A stretch of DNA of 64,000 nt from Aulostomus chinensis (GCA_037954235.1 JBBMOA010000004.1:7496001-7560000), one strand, 5' to 3'. Shown: positions 1 to 13,722, counted from the stretch's first letter. Notes: generated from the sequence alone by a model not told the origin. Numbers and translations: made by a program.

Positions 1-47
1 CGTCCGGACAGGAGAACCTCTGTTCTAATAACGTGTTCTGTCTGCAG

Positions 48-1916
48 GCGCTGATCTGTAGCTGTTTCATTCCCATCTACTGTGGTCTGATTCCTCCTTC
101 CTTCAGAGGAGTGGTAAGTCCCCACCATCAACCCTCCCTCACTGGGATGTGTGGTTGTTCCCTCCTAGGGCCACTCAGTGAGAGACGTGCAGTCATGTGA
201 CCTCAGGAAACTGAAAAATGTTTTAGTTTAGTTCATTGCATTTATAAGGGGTCAGTGTGTTCATGGCTCCTCACTAAGAGAACTGTCAACATGGTGACCA
301 CACATCACAAGGCTCCAACGACGCTGACACAAATGAACCTGACGGTTTACTGAACTGGCGAAGAAGAGGCGGAGCAGAGGGAGGCCGCCCCAGAACCTCT
401 CATTAGGACTGCAAGGTTCCTGGTGTGCTCCACTTTTGTGCAATGAAACCCAAAAACTTTATGGTTGCTAAATGATGGAAGAACCAGAACAAAAGTTCTG
501 ATGGGATTGACAGACCCAGCGGGCCCAGCTGCTGCTGGCAGGGCCCCCTCCTTCCGGGGTCAGTAGGTGACAGTGGCTCGTCCTCGTCTGAGCGTCGCTG
601 CTCTTCGTAGATTCTGCTGATCAGAACATGAGGATTTCTCCTCTCACGATGAGGAGCCGGTGGTCACCCTCTTCTGTGTGCATGGAAGAAGTCTAAAACC
701 TTTTTCTTGAAACATGACAGCTAAAACAAAAGTGGGTTGTTTTTGAGTTCATTCTGAATATCCCATCAGTTTGAAGCCTGAATTCTTTCATAACGTTGAA
801 GAAAGACGTGCATTGTCAAAGGGACCAGACTTCTTCATGCTTGTTCCACAGCGGCCTGTTGTGTAATGCTGCCAGCACACAAACACATCATGTAACCTCC
901 TCACAGATAGAAATGTGTGACGCCAGAGTCCTCACATCTCCAGCTCCTCCTAGACACAGGGACACCAGGCGCAGATAAGACGCAGGCGCTCCAGTCCCTT
1001 GTAGACACGTCACAAACCTCTTATCTGGACCTCCTGGTTTCGCTGGACTCTGACTCGTCTTGGTGGCAGAGTTCAGGGTGGAACCACCACAGGGAACACA
1101 GAGTTCCCAGTCTGCCTGGCTCTCGGCCCACTGTCACTCACGAAGGTACGTCTCACTGAAGGCGTGGCATCTGTGGACTACCTGAACGGTGTGATGTCGC
1201 TGTTTCCAGATGCCTACGATAGGATTTGTCGCTGATATTTGCTGAACTCTGTAAAAACAGGCTCACAGGGTACATCTGGTCATCCTGAAAAGACACAACG
1301 TGAATTTGAAAGCCAAACATTTCTCTTTATTTCCCAAAACATTGGGAAAACTTCAGCTGCTCTGGATTTGCAGGCCAATATGAGCATGGACCATCAGAAC
1401 CGTAGCTGGAGAATCAGACCAGTGTACTGGTCCCTCACGTCAGAGGCAGGTGGAAACAGTCCTGAGTCCAGATCTTCAACCAGACCCCCTTTTGTTTTCT
1501 GTAAAGACTGCTATGAACTGCTACATCCCTCTATGTGGAACAGAGCGTTCCAGGGCATGGAAGAATGTACGGAACGTATTTAATTATGGATCCTTGAATT
1601 GGTTCCACGGCTGAGGATCTTGACCTCCCTTCACTCACTGACCTATATTCCTGTCTGTTCCCGAACACACGCTGCACTCTGTTCGTGGTGGCTGCTGGGA
1701 GCATCCGCTCCCCCTGGCAGGGCTTCACGCGAGCATTAAAACACAAGATTAATTCCCTCAGTGCCATTTTTAAGCTTTTAAAATGAAAAATGAGGAAAAA
1801 ACAACTGTTTCATCCCCTGATGTTCTGTTTACCCTGATAGAACATTTCCTCCCTCACACAAGAACAGAAGAATCTGCTTTGAGTGTCAGTAGGTCATCTA
1901 TGTCATACACACACAC

Positions 1917-1980
<64 letters not shown>

Positions 1981-4900
1981 CATGGAGAGAGAGAGAGTGT
2001 TTTCTTGGTCAGTGTCATCACACCTGGTGCTCTAAGCCAGGTGTGACCCCTTCAACAAATGTACTACTACAAATGTTGAATGATTGGTTGAGTATTTTCC
2101 TGTGTGTGTAGTTCATAAAACGTTGAAGCTCCAGCTGCTCTGATAGCAGTACTGTAAATCCCTCCAATACAAGTACAAATACAGACTCTGCACCCTGATC
2201 TGATACGACTGCGTCCACTCAGTCTCTCGTGGTATTGAGGGTGCAGCTAGCAGATGGATGTGGACGTCAGCTTCGGGCACGTGGGGACATTTTAGAAGGG
2301 AAATACCAAAACACACAGTGACAGTATCAGAGTTGTACGTGTGAATTTGGGTGTGTACCTGCTACCAGAGTGACTATCAGTCCTTGCATTTTTCCTCTCA
2401 CTCTTCTATATGTAGCGTTACGTGGATGGTGGGATCAGTGACAACCTGCCTCACTCCGAGCTGAAGAACACAATCACCATCTCTCCGTTCTCTGGGGAGA
2501 CGGACATTTGTCCCCGAGACAATTCCACCAGCTTCCATGAGCTGCGCTTCACCAACACCAGCATTCAGATGAACCTGGGCAACATGTACCGCCTGAGCAG
2601 GGCCCTGTTCCCTCCAGAACCCAAGGTAGGAACACACGTTTAGCTCCAGCAGCTGCTGGGTGACCAGGACATCCAGAACTAGAGAACAATGAATGGGACC
2701 CAGGGTTAGAACAGTAGGAGAGCGTAGGACATGAAGGGTGGAGGTCACAAACATTAGAGGAGGTGAAGAAGATGCCAATGAACTGGAAATACCGAGGTCA
2801 AACTACTGTGGAGGGATTTGATTGAGACATTCTCACCGTCTCCCATGAACATGCATGTGAATATCGAGCTGCCGCCAACGGTCCTCCTCCACTGCCTGGT
2901 TTCACTATTTAGTTTCTCTTTGCTAGTCCCAGGGATGATTGTGACCTTTGACATTGTTGCTGTTACATTCCCGTGGCTCCTCACGTGTGACACGCCATCT
3001 GGGATTACGTAACTGTGTCCACGTCTGTGTGACAGAGGCATGTGTGCTCCGACCAAATTCCAGGGCAGCAGTTACTTCACATGAAGACTGTTAACTCCTC
3101 ACTACCAGCGCTGAAACACGGTCGGGTCATCAGATCCTACTGGACCTGGTCGGCTTGGCTGGCAGCACCTCTGCTGGTGTCAGAGCTGTGACGCACCAAA
3201 CTGAGCATAGAGAGAGGAAGTTGATGAAGCTCCACCTCAGCCGGGAGGAAATACTACTCTTAACTTTAAGATTAAAACAACAAACAACAGCTAAACTGTC
3301 CAAAAACCTCCGTTTACCAACCCTCCAGGTCATCCGGTACAACCCAGGTCTTCTGAATCCAGTCGTGCGACCATTAATCCACAAACACTTGGACTGGAGA
3401 ACAGAACCAGTTGTCTGTTGTCTTCTAGGTTCTGCGCTCGTTCATCTTCCTCCTCTGACTGTTTGCGTCATGTTCCTCTGATCATATTCACTCGTCAAAA
3501 GTACAGGACTGGTGTTTTACACTGCTTAGTTCTAAAACGTCTCCATCTCTCTGGATGTGGTTCTGATGTCTGGAGAGAACAGACATCTAGTGCCCTGCAG
3601 GTGACACCAGCTCTCGGGCTCCCATCTGTTCCGTGTGAGTTCAGCTCAGTCGCCTGTGACAGTGGCGTGACTGGGAGGCATCACAGTGACCCGTGTATCA
3701 ATCCCAGCAGATTATTTCTACATCCTGGCAGACGTGCCTGCTGACCAATCTGAAACGGTGCCGTTCTAACAGCTGGTGCCTCGTGGAACAAACCTCCCCA
3801 TCGCTATTCTGATTCTCCACAACTGAATTGATTCTCAAATATTCAAACTCAACACAGTGAATTAGCAGGAGGACGCACGCCTTCATTCATCAGGGGTTTC
3901 TGATGGAGGATTTCATCAGTACCTTTGAGAAGTACACACAGTAAGTATATTGTGAGTATTCATGCAGTAAACGTCAGTGGAACCAGGCCTGCTGAGAGCA
4001 CACTCGGAATGTTTGAAACTACAAATAAAACTGAAGAGAAGGAAGTGAAAACTGAATTCAAGTTCCAGGCAGCGCTGGCTCCCAGAGCTCCTGGTCCTGA
4101 ACCTGATCCTGGCGCAGGCCTTTTAGAACATTCACCAGAACATGACATGAGAGGTGAACCAGTAAAACTGTGTTGGGACACAGCAGGGAGAGCAGAACGG
4201 TACCTCAGCTGTCCTGTGTCTCCTCAACTGTGCAGGTCCTGGCTGAGATGTGTCAGAGTGGTTACATGGATGCTCTTCGCTTCCTGGAAGACAACAGTAA
4301 GTATTCTTGTTACCATGGAGACTGGGAGACCAGCTAACCCGGTCCTCCTTGATTATGTTGCTGATGTCATGTTCTACCTGGTCAGACCTGCTGATGCTGG
4401 ACCGTCCCACCTCCGGGCCCAGCCTGCCAGAGCCCCCCTCCAACTGCTGCTGCAAGCACACAGAGACCACCAAAGACTGGGTGTTGCGGAGGCTTCGCCT
4501 GCTGCGTAAACGCCACTGGTGGCTGGATGAACAGATCGCGCTCCCCACACCCATCAAGAAAGGTGTGTTGTTGCTACGGTTACTGCAGGTCTCAGCCAGC
4601 ATGCCCCTGACTGCAGTGGGCATCTGCTTCCATTTGGTGGTGCTAAAGAACCATATAATTGGCTGAGGCGAAACACTGCTGTCACGCTCAGGGTGTGGGG
4701 TCAGAGAGCAAAGGTCAGCGTCACCTGAGTTACTGCATTTAACGCTACAGCAGGCAAAGTTGAACCTATGAGGGATCTGAAAGCATTGTGGGTTGTGGAG
4801 GAGAATGGAGTCTGGAATCAGATCAGTTACTATCATCAGTCCGACTCAGTGGGGGGTTCAGCGCTCGGATTTTGGCCCATTCTCTACCACTGAGGTTCCA

Positions 4901-5614
4901 CCCGCCATCAGGAGTGATCAGGAATGATCAGAAGTGATCAGGAATGATGAGGAGTGATCAGGAATGATCAGAAGTGATCAGGAAGGATCAGGAATGATGA
5001 GGAGTGATCAGGAAGGATCAGAAGTGATCAGGAATGATGAGGAGTGATCAGGAATGATCAGAAGTGATCAGGAAGGATCAGAAGTGATCAGGAATGATGA
5101 GGAGTGATCAGGAATGATGAGGAGTGATCAGGAATGATCAGAAGTGATCAGGAAGGATCAGGAATGATGAGGAGTGATCAGGAAGGATCAGAAGTGATCA
5201 GGAAGGATCAGAAGTGATCAGGAATGATCAGAAGTGATCAGGAATGATGAGGAGTGATCAGGAATGATCAGAAGTGATCAGGAAGGATCAGGAATGATGA
5301 GGAGTGATCAGGAAGGATCAGAAGTGATCAGGAAGGATCAGAAGTGATCAGGAATGATGAGGAGTGATCAGGAATGATCAGAAGTGATCAGGAATGATGA
5401 GGAGTGATCAGGAATGATCAGAAGTGATCAGGAAGGATCAGGAATGATGAGGAGTGATCAGGAAGGATCAGAAGTGATCAGGAATGATGAGGAGTGATCA
5501 GGAATGATCAGAAGTGATCAGGAAGGATCAGGAATGATGAGGAGTGATCAGGAATGATCAGGATTAGACGGCCACTGGCTCCCAAGCTGCTTGATGTCTG
5601 TCAGTAATGGTGTC

Positions 5615-5662
<48 letters not shown>

Positions 5663-6328
5663 GACAGTGTTTTGCGAGGCCTGCAAAGACAAACCTGGCC
5701 TGTATGCCACAGTGTCGGAGACGCTGCCGGTCAGAGTGGCCTCCTACATGCTGATGCCGTACACGCTTCCTGTTCAGTCGGCCTACTCAGTGGCTCAGAG
5801 GTGAGCGTTGCTCTGGTCATGTCTGCGTCTGCACTGGAGCGCCGCTTGCGCTGATCCTCCTGAGCCTGGCGTCATGTGTGCTCTGCTCTAGGTTGGTGGA
5901 GTGGATCCCAGAGGTGCCTGCTGACGTGCGCTGGCTGTTTGGGGTGGCAGGTGACGTTTACCGTCAAGCCTGGAAAGGAGCATCAGCCGACTCTATGAGG
6001 TTAGAGTCAGTCCAGCACACAACACACAACCTGTTAACAACACAACTACCAACTCTGATGTGTGTGTGTGTCACTCTGTAGTGAACAGTCACTGAGGAAG
6101 TGCTTGAGCGAGCCGCCACTAACTGCAGAGCTGGACACAGCCATGGAGAGAGACAGGCTTCCTACTCTCTCCTCTCTCGATCTCCATGGCAACTACTGGG
6201 AGATCCCCATGTCTACCTCCTCTTCCTCCCCACCCCACCTCCATCCTCACGTCACCCCCTCCTCTCCACAGCAAGTCTGTTTCTTCGTGGGCTCTCCGGA
6301 TGAGCCACACAGCGGCGGACAGCTCTGA
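48..6328 (+). CDS. pnpla3: Patatin-like phospholipase, PNPLA2/PNPLA3 type (5' partial)
   Basis: Triacylglycerol lipase/acyltransferase of lipid droplets. Coding exons read in frame with GT-AG boundaries at 48-113, 2416-2625, 4236-4296, 4386-4562, 5668-5800, 5892-5999 and 6082-6328 (stop TGA). The first exon encodes ALICSCFIPIYCGLIPPSF. The next begins RYVDGGISDNLP, which holds the D-G-G motif whose Asp is the second member of the patatin Ser-Asp dyad; the GxSxG serine lies upstream of the window. ELKNTITISPFSGE looks like PNPLA2, whereas VLAEMCQSGYMDALRFLED, LPVRVASYMLMPYTLPV and the LVEWIPEVPADVRWL segment resemble PNPLA3. Linkage to ttll12, as on human 22q13, also favours PNPLA3. The last exon adds a Ser/Pro/His-rich tail. 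Family membership is certain; the paralogue name is not. Confidence 0.85.
1917..1979. repeat. (TG)n microsatellite in pnpla intron
   Basis: About 30 TG dinucleotides preceded by a short (CA)n run, within the intron between the 48-113 and 2416-2625 exons. Open frames across it encode only Cys-Val repeats and are not genes. Confidence 0.95.
4912..5563. repeat. 10-bp minisatellite rich in GATC, pnpla intron
   Basis: About 65 tandem decamers, mainly gtgatcagga, atgatcagaa, aggatcagga and atgatgagga, arranged in recurring blocks of 20-50 bp. Nearly every unit carries a GATC or GATG core. It fills most of the intron between the 4386-4562 and 5668-5800 exons and is followed by a (TG)n tract at the acceptor. 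Confidence 0.95.
5617..5660. repeat. (TG)n tract at a 3' splice site
   Basis: About 22 TG dinucleotides ending seven bases before the AG of the pnpla exon at 5668, in the place of a usual pyrimidine tract. Confidence 0.95.
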
Positions 6329-7592
6329 CTCACTAATGGCGTGACGAGCGAACAATGAGACAGTGTGTAAATGTTTACGGACACGCTGCGTGGCTCTGAG
6401 CACTCCGGGTGCGTGTCCTGTTTCCAGGAGCGCTCTGGAGGAGCTCCACCAGCTTTGTCAGGCGTCCTCACGTGCAGCGCTGGAAGTGCCTTGTTGTGTG
6501 TTTACTGTCTCGTCACTCATTCAAGTCGAAGCTCTTAATTGGTGCAACTGGTTCGTGGCTCCTAATCAAACTGGTGTTCATGTAATCATGTGATGTTTGT
6601 GTGTGTGAGACGCTGGAGGTCATCAACAGAGGTGCAAACATAAAGGGGGGGCAGCAGAACATTCTGGATGACAGGAAGCATGAAGAGGACGCCTCTGCCT
6701 GGTGTCTCCGTGCTGCCGAACTCAGCGGCGTCAACCTGTGAGTTTGTGTGCCAGCACGAGTATGAAAACGGCTGAAACCTGTCAGCAGAACCAGTGCCGC
6801 TCCGGTTAGCATCCCAGAACCTCAACATTCGGGTCCATGTGACGCTCGGCCCCTCAGCCCCCTCGCCACTCCTGACGCCTTCATCCGATGGAAATTCGCT
6901 GAGGTTTGTGGGAACGACAGCAGCTCTGATGGAGCGACTGGAGGTGCTGGGAGTTCCACTCAGGACCAGCTGGTGTCAACTGGTCAAACGTGGAACTTCT
7001 CCAGTGTTTGACTCAGTATCAAACCAGTGGCATTGATGTTGTCCTCCTCGTGTCTGCTGACTGTTGCTGTGATCCCCATTTGGCTTTTAAGTACCTGCAG
7101 CAAGTCCAGGGTCAGGAACCAAGACCAGCACCCTGTCCCCAGCCTGAAGTGGCACCAGGGCGCCTGTGGCGCCGTGTCCCCTCTGTGGGTGTGCTGGTTG
7201 TGTGGTTGTGGGTTTCTGCACATGTCAATAAAGAAAGTGAGAGTGAGAAGGTGTGAACGCATCTGAGTCGTGCTTGACAGGACAGTCGGATGTGACGGAT
7301 ACTGGCCGTTACTATAAATGTCATGACATACGTCACATTACAGGGTGTAACCACGAAGTACGTTTGCCTGCCGCGAGGGGTCACTGCAGGCCGCGGACCG
7401 CTGATGACGCAGGGACTTGTGGGTAACATCTGGAGGCCGTTTGACAGCAGCTGGGTGAAACCGTGACAGTCTCCTCGCGCGTGTGACGAGTGAGGCGGAA
7501 TCCGGGGCCTCGGACCGCGGTGAGCCCCGTCACACCTGCTAGCTGATGCGACGCTGTGCGCATGCGTCCTGTCTCAGCACAGCAACGGGAGG
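6329..7592. other. pnpla 3' UTR and snx4 upstream region
   Basis: No convincing coding exon. The stretch after the pnpla stop is best read as 3' UTR, ending at the AATAAA near 7227. From about 7370 to 7592 the sequence becomes CpG-rich, as expected of the snx4 promoter and 5' UTR; no TATA box stands out. Confidence 0.5.
7227..7232 (+). terminator. Poly(A) signal AATAAA, pnpla transcript
   Basis: Canonical AATAAA about 900 bases after the pnpla stop, followed by a G/T-rich stretch (gtgagagtgagaaggtgtg) compatible with a downstream element. Assignment rests on position and orientation. Confidence 0.55.
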
Positions 7593-8770
7593 ATGGCGGA
7601 TGATGGGATGGAAGATTCGGCGGTGACTGACGGGACCGCGGACCAGATCGCAGCCCCGCGGAGCAGCAGCTTCACCAACACGGTGACGTCACGACCAGAA
7701 CCACCGTCCACCCCTTGCTTACAGCACTCTGACAGCTAACGTTAGTGATGACGGGGCGAGGCCGTGGAGCAGATGATGATTGACTGGTCTGCGCGTGTGT
7801 GTGTGTGCGTGCGTGTGTGTGCATGGATGCGCGGGTTTCTCAGGCGCTGGCTGGCGGCTCGATTTTGGCACGCAGGCTGGAGATCTGCGTCGCTGAGGCG
7901 GAGAAGAGGAGCGGGAAAAACGCTGTGAACATGCTGGAGACGTTCACTGTCTACCTGCTGGAAACGCGGTTAGTCACATGACCGGAAGTACTGTAGTTAA
8001 AGTTGCGATAGCCACTTATTACAGGTGATGGCTGTACAGCAAATAAAATCATACAAGTTTCCATGGAGAGGTAAACGAGCAGCAGACCGCCCAGGTGCCG
8101 TCAGCCTGCCATAAATATCTGATAAAGCAAACACATGGAGACCTTTAGAGGCGGGGCCTGAGGGCTGAGCAGGTGCTCCTTCCCAGGGTTTCGTCTCCAG
8201 GAAGTGCTGTCTGGCTCTACTGGCTCATTCCACCCACAACCTCCAATTGATAACGTTTCAGACAGCGACACTAAGGTCGCGACCTTGCTCAGGGACCATC
8301 TCGATGCTTTCAGGCCGATGGATGCGCTGGCTGAAGGTCGCGGCGGCGCCCCCGACACCCTGTGGAGGAGGTACAGTGAGTTTGAGCTGCTGCGCAACTA
8401 CCTCATCGTCAGCTACCCGTACGTGGTGGTGCCTCCTTTGCCTGAGAAGAGGGTGAGTTCAGCCTCTCCTTCCTTGTGCCTCCACGTAAAGCAGTTCCAA
8501 GGTGGAGGTCTGGCTCTTTCTGATGGAGCTGAAACCCTCTTCACACAGGCAGAGTTTGTGTGGCACAAGCTGTCAGCAGACAACATGGATCCAGACTTTG
8601 TTGAGCGCCGCAGGGTGGGTTTGGAGAACTTCCTGCTGCGTGTGGCATCACATCCTGTTCTCTCTGATGACAAGATCCTTTACCACTTCCTGACAGAGGT
8701 ACACAGCTCCGGCTCGGCGCGACAGTTCACGTCACGGATCAGTGGCTGGTTCTTCAGCTGTCCTTCATTC

Positions 8771-8819
<49 letters not shown>

Positions 8820-11800
8820 CGTGCACGTGTGGCAGGAACATGGCTGGAAGGAGGTGGTGTACGACACAGGATTTCAGGCAAAGGTACTGTCATGGCTGCA
8901 GGTCTGACCTTGTTACTCCGACACAAACGCCTCTCACTGTCATCGTGTCCCCCACCTGCAGGCAGACTCCAGGCTGCGGGCGCTCAGCGCCACCTTCAGG
9001 GTCCGAAACCCAGACAAGTGAGTGCAGTTACAAACCCGGTCAGGACTGGCTGGTCCTCCTCCATGGTCCCCTGGCACACTGGACACGTCCCACTGACCTC
9101 AGCCAGGGCTGCCCAGCAGCTGGATGCTCGTTCAGTGAATCAGCCACATGGCGACTCGTGATGATGCTGATGACAGGAGCCCCGGTTGTCATTCAGCATT
9201 AGTTTGATGCTTGTGGATAAATGAACTTTATGAATGAATGAAAATTAACTTCAAGTGTTTGAAATAACCGGGCTGACAGAACCTGATTGGCTTCTCCAGC
9301 ATCTGAACGCAGTGTAGAACCTCGGCAGACAGAAGATGTGAGGGCCACACGTGACATCACGGCCCTGCAGCAGCACGCCTGCCTGAGTTCACTTGGAGGC
9401 TCCAGCATAGTTGTTCTCCAGCGGAAGTAGACTTCCAGGCCCACCTGCAGATGGAACAAATCACATGACACATCTGAAAACACGTCACACACCCTACAAA
9501 GCACCACACGGAGCTTCTCTCCCTCCATCAACTGTCCTCCTCAATCTCTCCATTCTTTCCACTTGTCTTATTCAGGCGCTTCATGGAGATGAAACGCTAC
9601 AGTGACGAGCTGCAGTCCCACACGTCTCAGCTGCTGCGGGCACGTGTAGTAAGTCTCACACTGTGCGCGCACTCACAGACACACACCATTACTGGGTCCA
9701 TGTGCTTTTGTTCAGCTCAGTGTCTCCAGTTGTGTGTAACTTTCATGAGGAGTGAAGTTGTTCCTCCCTCCAGGTGGTTCAAACCAATCAAACGAGACCA
9801 CTGAGTTGCAGATCTTAGGTTGTAGTTTTCAGCTCTGCTTTCATACCAGGAGAAAACGGAGCTGCTCAGCAGAACGGGTCTGTTTCTGCTCCGTAGTTTG
9901 ATGTTTCAGCTCATTGGAGGTTCCCCTGACAGCATTTTTACAGCATCAGAAGTATATCTCTGTTTGAGAGGAATTGTACTGCATTGTGATACCCACCTTA
10001 CTGCACACAATAATATTAGTTCGATACAAATTTGGATCTGCAATGTGAAAGTTGAACAGAGGTATTAGCATGCTCCTCCTCACTAACCTAGCATGCATGC
10101 TGCTCCTCACTAGCCTAGCATGCATGCTGCTCTTCACTAACCTAGCATGCATGCTGCTCCACACTAGCCTGGCGTGCTGCTCCTCACTAGCCTAGCATGC
10201 ATGCTGCTCTTCACTAACCTAGCATGCATGCTGCTCCACACTAGCCTGGCGTGCTGCTCCTCACTAGCCTAGCATGCTGCTCTTCACTAACCTAGCATGC
10301 ATGCTGCTCCTCACTAGCCTAGCATGCATGCTGCTCCTCACTAGCCTAGCATGCATGCTGCTCTTCACTAACCTAGCATGCATGCTGCTCCACACTAGCC
10401 TGGCGTGCTGCTCCTCACTAGCCTAGCGTGCTGCTCCTCGCTAGCCTAGCGTGCTGCTCCTCACTTGCCTAGCGTGCTGCTCCTCACTAGCCTAGCATGC
10501 ATGCTGCTCCTCACTAGCCTAGCATGCTGCTGCTCCTCACTTGCCTAGCATGCATGCTGCTCCTCACTAGCCTAGCATGCTGCTGCTCCTCACTTGCCTA
10601 GCATGCATGCTGCTCCTCACTAGCCTAGCATGCTGCTCCTCGCTAGCCTAGCTTGCATGCTGCTCTTCACTAGCCTAGCGTGCTGCTCCTCACTAGCCTA
10701 GCATGCATACTGCTCCTCACTAGTATAGCGTGCTGCTCCTCACTAGCCTAGCATGCATACTGCTCCTCACTGGCCTAGCGTGCTGCTCCTCACTTGCCTA
10801 GTGTGCTGTTCCTCACTAGCCTAGCGTGCTGCTCCTCACTAGCCTAGCATGCGTACTGCTCCTCACTAGCCTAGCGTGCTGCTCCTCACTTGCCTAGCGT
10901 GCTGTCCCTCACTAGCCTAGCGTGCTGCTCCTCACTTGCCTAGCATGCATGCTGCTCCTCACTAGCCTAGTATGCTGCTCCTCGCTAGCCTAGCGTGCTG
11001 GTCCTCGCTAGCCTTGCATGCTGCTCCTCACTTGCCTAGCATGCTGCTCCTTGCTTGCCTAGCATGCATGCTGCTCCTCACTAGCCTAGCGTGCATACTG
11101 CTCCTCACTAGCCTAGTACGCTGCTCCTCGCTAGCCTTGCGTGCTGCTCCTCGCTTGCCTAGCATGTATGGTGCTCCTCACTAGCCTAGCATGCTGCTCC
11201 TCACTAGCCTAGCATGCTGCTCCTCGCTTGCCTAGCATGCATGCTGCTCCTCACTAGCCTAGCGTGCTGCTCCTCGCTAGCCTAGCATGCATACTGCTCC
11301 TCACTAGCCTAGTACGCTGCTCCTCGCTAGCCTTGCGTGCTGCTCCTCGCTTGCCTAGCATGCATGGTGCTCCTCACTAGCCTAGCTTGCATGCTGCTCC
11401 TCACTACTGCTACAGCAGCAATACATGAGTGGATGTGAGCAGAGCCTGGGCGTCGCCACCATAGGTCACATTTCAATTGATAGCCCCCGTGTGACATCAT
11501 CTTTTCATTTGATTTCAGGCATCAGCTAGCTAGCTAGTGATGTCATTGATGTGTGACCTGAGCAGCTGCTCTTCAGTGAGAGTTTGTCAGGAGGTCACTG
11601 AGGTTGTGACTCTCTCCATCTCCTCTAGAGGGTTGCTGATCGACTCTACGGCGTCTACAAGATCCATGGAAACTATGGAAGAGTCTTCAGGTGTGTGGAC
11701 GCTAATGTAGAGCTGGAGTGATGATGAGTGTGTTCTGTTGCCGTCATCCAACATCGTGTGTGTTGAAGTCAAGACCATAGTGCTCCGACTGTGCTGAGCA

Positions 11801-13722
11801 GCCGGTGGCGCGGTGGTCTGGTAGCAGCCGTCAGTGCTGCCGACTTCCTGTTAAGCTGCTGGATAAAGTGGGTTAACCCCAAAGGTTGAGGCTGGAGCTG
11901 GACCAGCTAGTCCTTCTCTCATGACCCTGACTCGCCAGCCACGAGGACACTGGGCCTAACACGTTCTTCTGCAGAGATCCTGTTCCCCGCATGTCCACCT
12001 AACACTCAACGTGAGTTTCGTCTATATTAATCAACTTGTGTGTTGACCACAGTGAGTGGAGCGCCATCGAGAAAGAGATGGGAGATGGACTGCAGAGCGC
12101 CGGTCATCATATGGACGGGTGAGTGTCTCTGGTGGTTATGAGGTCATATTACAGACTTGTGGAAGTCCTGAGCCCTCACTGAGTGGAGTCCCCTCCGAAG
12201 ACGCCTGCAGCCCAGGACTCTCCTGTCTGGTCTGATAGTCTGAGGCATTGTTGACAGCCTTTAATGTGTTTGATTGGCAGGAGTTTTGATGAGGAATCAG
12301 CTGATGTTGGAATCAACGGTGACTCTGGTGTAAATGCTCATAGGAGCCTTTTCACACCTGCAGATATGCCGCTTCCATCGATGACATCTTAGAGGAGGAG
12401 GAGCACTACGCAGACCAGCTGAAAGAGTATCTCTTCTATGCTGAAGCCCTGAGGTAAGATGGGGCGCGACCTCGCTCTTCACTGGTGGCGTCCATGTCCA
12501 AACACACTGGACAAACCATGAACAGCCAGACTGATAGAAATATTTGCACTCATTCATCATGGAACTGTTAGTAATTTCATGACTTTTCACGTGTGTACGC
12601 TGTTATGAGGTTTGGCGAGTCCCGAACTTCCTCTTCAGGAAGTGAAGCTTCTCAGTGCTCCAGGTCCTGGTTCCTCTTCAGGTCTGTGTCCTAGTCAACT
12701 GGACTGTTTCAGTGTCCTTGAAGATGTTCCTCCTCTTAGCCAAGACGCGTCTTCAGTTCTTCTTTAGGCTCTTTAGTTTCTGATCAGTGTCAGTGAGAGA
12801 GGACGTTACTGAATCACTCTTACCAATCACGAAGTGTCAGGCACGCCTCTTGCTGACGTCTGCACAGTGACTTTGTAACAGTGTACAATAACGTGTAACC
12901 TGAGGTTCTGTGGTCTGTGGCGTGTTGGCAGAGCCGTGTGCAGGAAGCATGAGCTGACCCAGTACGAGCTGGAGACGGCGTGCCAGGACCTTCTCTCCAG
13001 GAAGCAGCAGCGCGAGGAGCTGGCCTCAGGGGTACTCTGCTCTCCAACATGGCTTTATGTCCCAGCTTTTGATGGGTTTTTACCTCACTCCCTGTGTAGC
13101 TACTGTTTTAGAACAGAGAAGAAGAACTGATCTCTGGTCTGTAATTTTCACCAGCTAATACATGATCTGGAATAGGTTCGGTTCAGTGTTTCAGGTTCGT
13201 GGCACCTCTAGTCATCCGCGCTCACCTCCTCAGATTGTGCGGACGTTCTCCTTCAAAGGCATGACCAACAAGCTGTTTGGCCAGGAGGCTCCTGAGCAGA
13301 GGGAGGCCAGGCTGAAACAGCTGGAGGAGCTGATAGCTGAGGGGGAAGACGTCGTCAAGGAGAAAACGGTCGAGTGCGAGTGAGTTCTGGACCTTCATCA
13401 ACTCTGGCATTGGGTGCGAGACATGAGGAGTTTACCGACGGCGCTGGTGCTGACACGTCTGTCCGGGTGTGTCTTCTGCAGGGAGTACGTTGATAAGGCC
13501 TGGGTGGACATGCAGCGCTTCAGGGAGCAGTATGTCAAAGACCTGCGGGAGGCCCTCATCAGCTACGCTCTCATTCAGATCAGCATGTGTAAGAAGGTAG
13601 AGCAGCTCAGCAAGGCAGGACTCCTCCCCCGCCACGCCCACCGCTCCTCCATCTCTCTTCTGTCTTGTGTGCAGGGAGTGCAGGTGTGGACCAACGCCAA
13701 AGACTGTTTTCTGAAGATGTAA
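7593..13722 (+). CDS. snx4: Sorting nexin-4 (PX-BAR)
   Basis: Endosomal PI3P-binding protein that recycles cargo such as transferrin receptor and, with SNX7/SNX30 partners, supports autophagy. Fourteen exons: 7593-7682, 7844-7968, 8314-8452, 8549-8698, 8836-8883, 8962-9017, 9576-9648, 11629-11690, 12053-12118, 12364-12453, 12932-13031, 13234-13379, 13482-13596, 13675-13722. All phases join to 435 residues (human about 450). The start ATG follows a CpG-rich leader (gggaggATGG). PX hallmarks are W89-R-R-Y-S-E-F95, with the basic residue that contacts PI3P, and PPLPEKR at about 112-118; then AEFVWHKLSADNMDPDFVE. The BAR part (about 200-430) contains RVADRLYGVYKIHGNYGRV and EALRAVCRKHEL, and the protein ends GVQVWTNAKDCFLKM. 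The loop before W89 differs most from mammals. Confidence 0.96.
8774..8807. repeat. (TG)n tract upstream of snx4 exon 5
   Basis: About 17 TG dinucleotides followed by a short CG/TG run, ending about 27 bases before the AG that precedes exon 5 (8836). Confidence 0.93.
10070..11406. repeat. 23/27-bp minisatellite in snx4 intron 7
   Basis: About 1.3 kb of tandem units built on ctgctcctcactagcctag followed by either cgtg (23 bp) or catgcatg (27 bp), with Cac/Cgc/Ctt variants. Roughly 50 copies. The gcatgc core is palindromic. Open frames across it are low-complexity artefacts. Confidence 0.95.

Noticed and set aside
4132..4836. Minus-strand 234-codon open frame
   Set aside because: Overlaps two spliced pnpla exons on the other strand; no domain recognised.
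8204..9202. 332-codon open frame
   Set aside because: Reads through snx4 introns including a (TG)n tract; real exons inside it are spliced.
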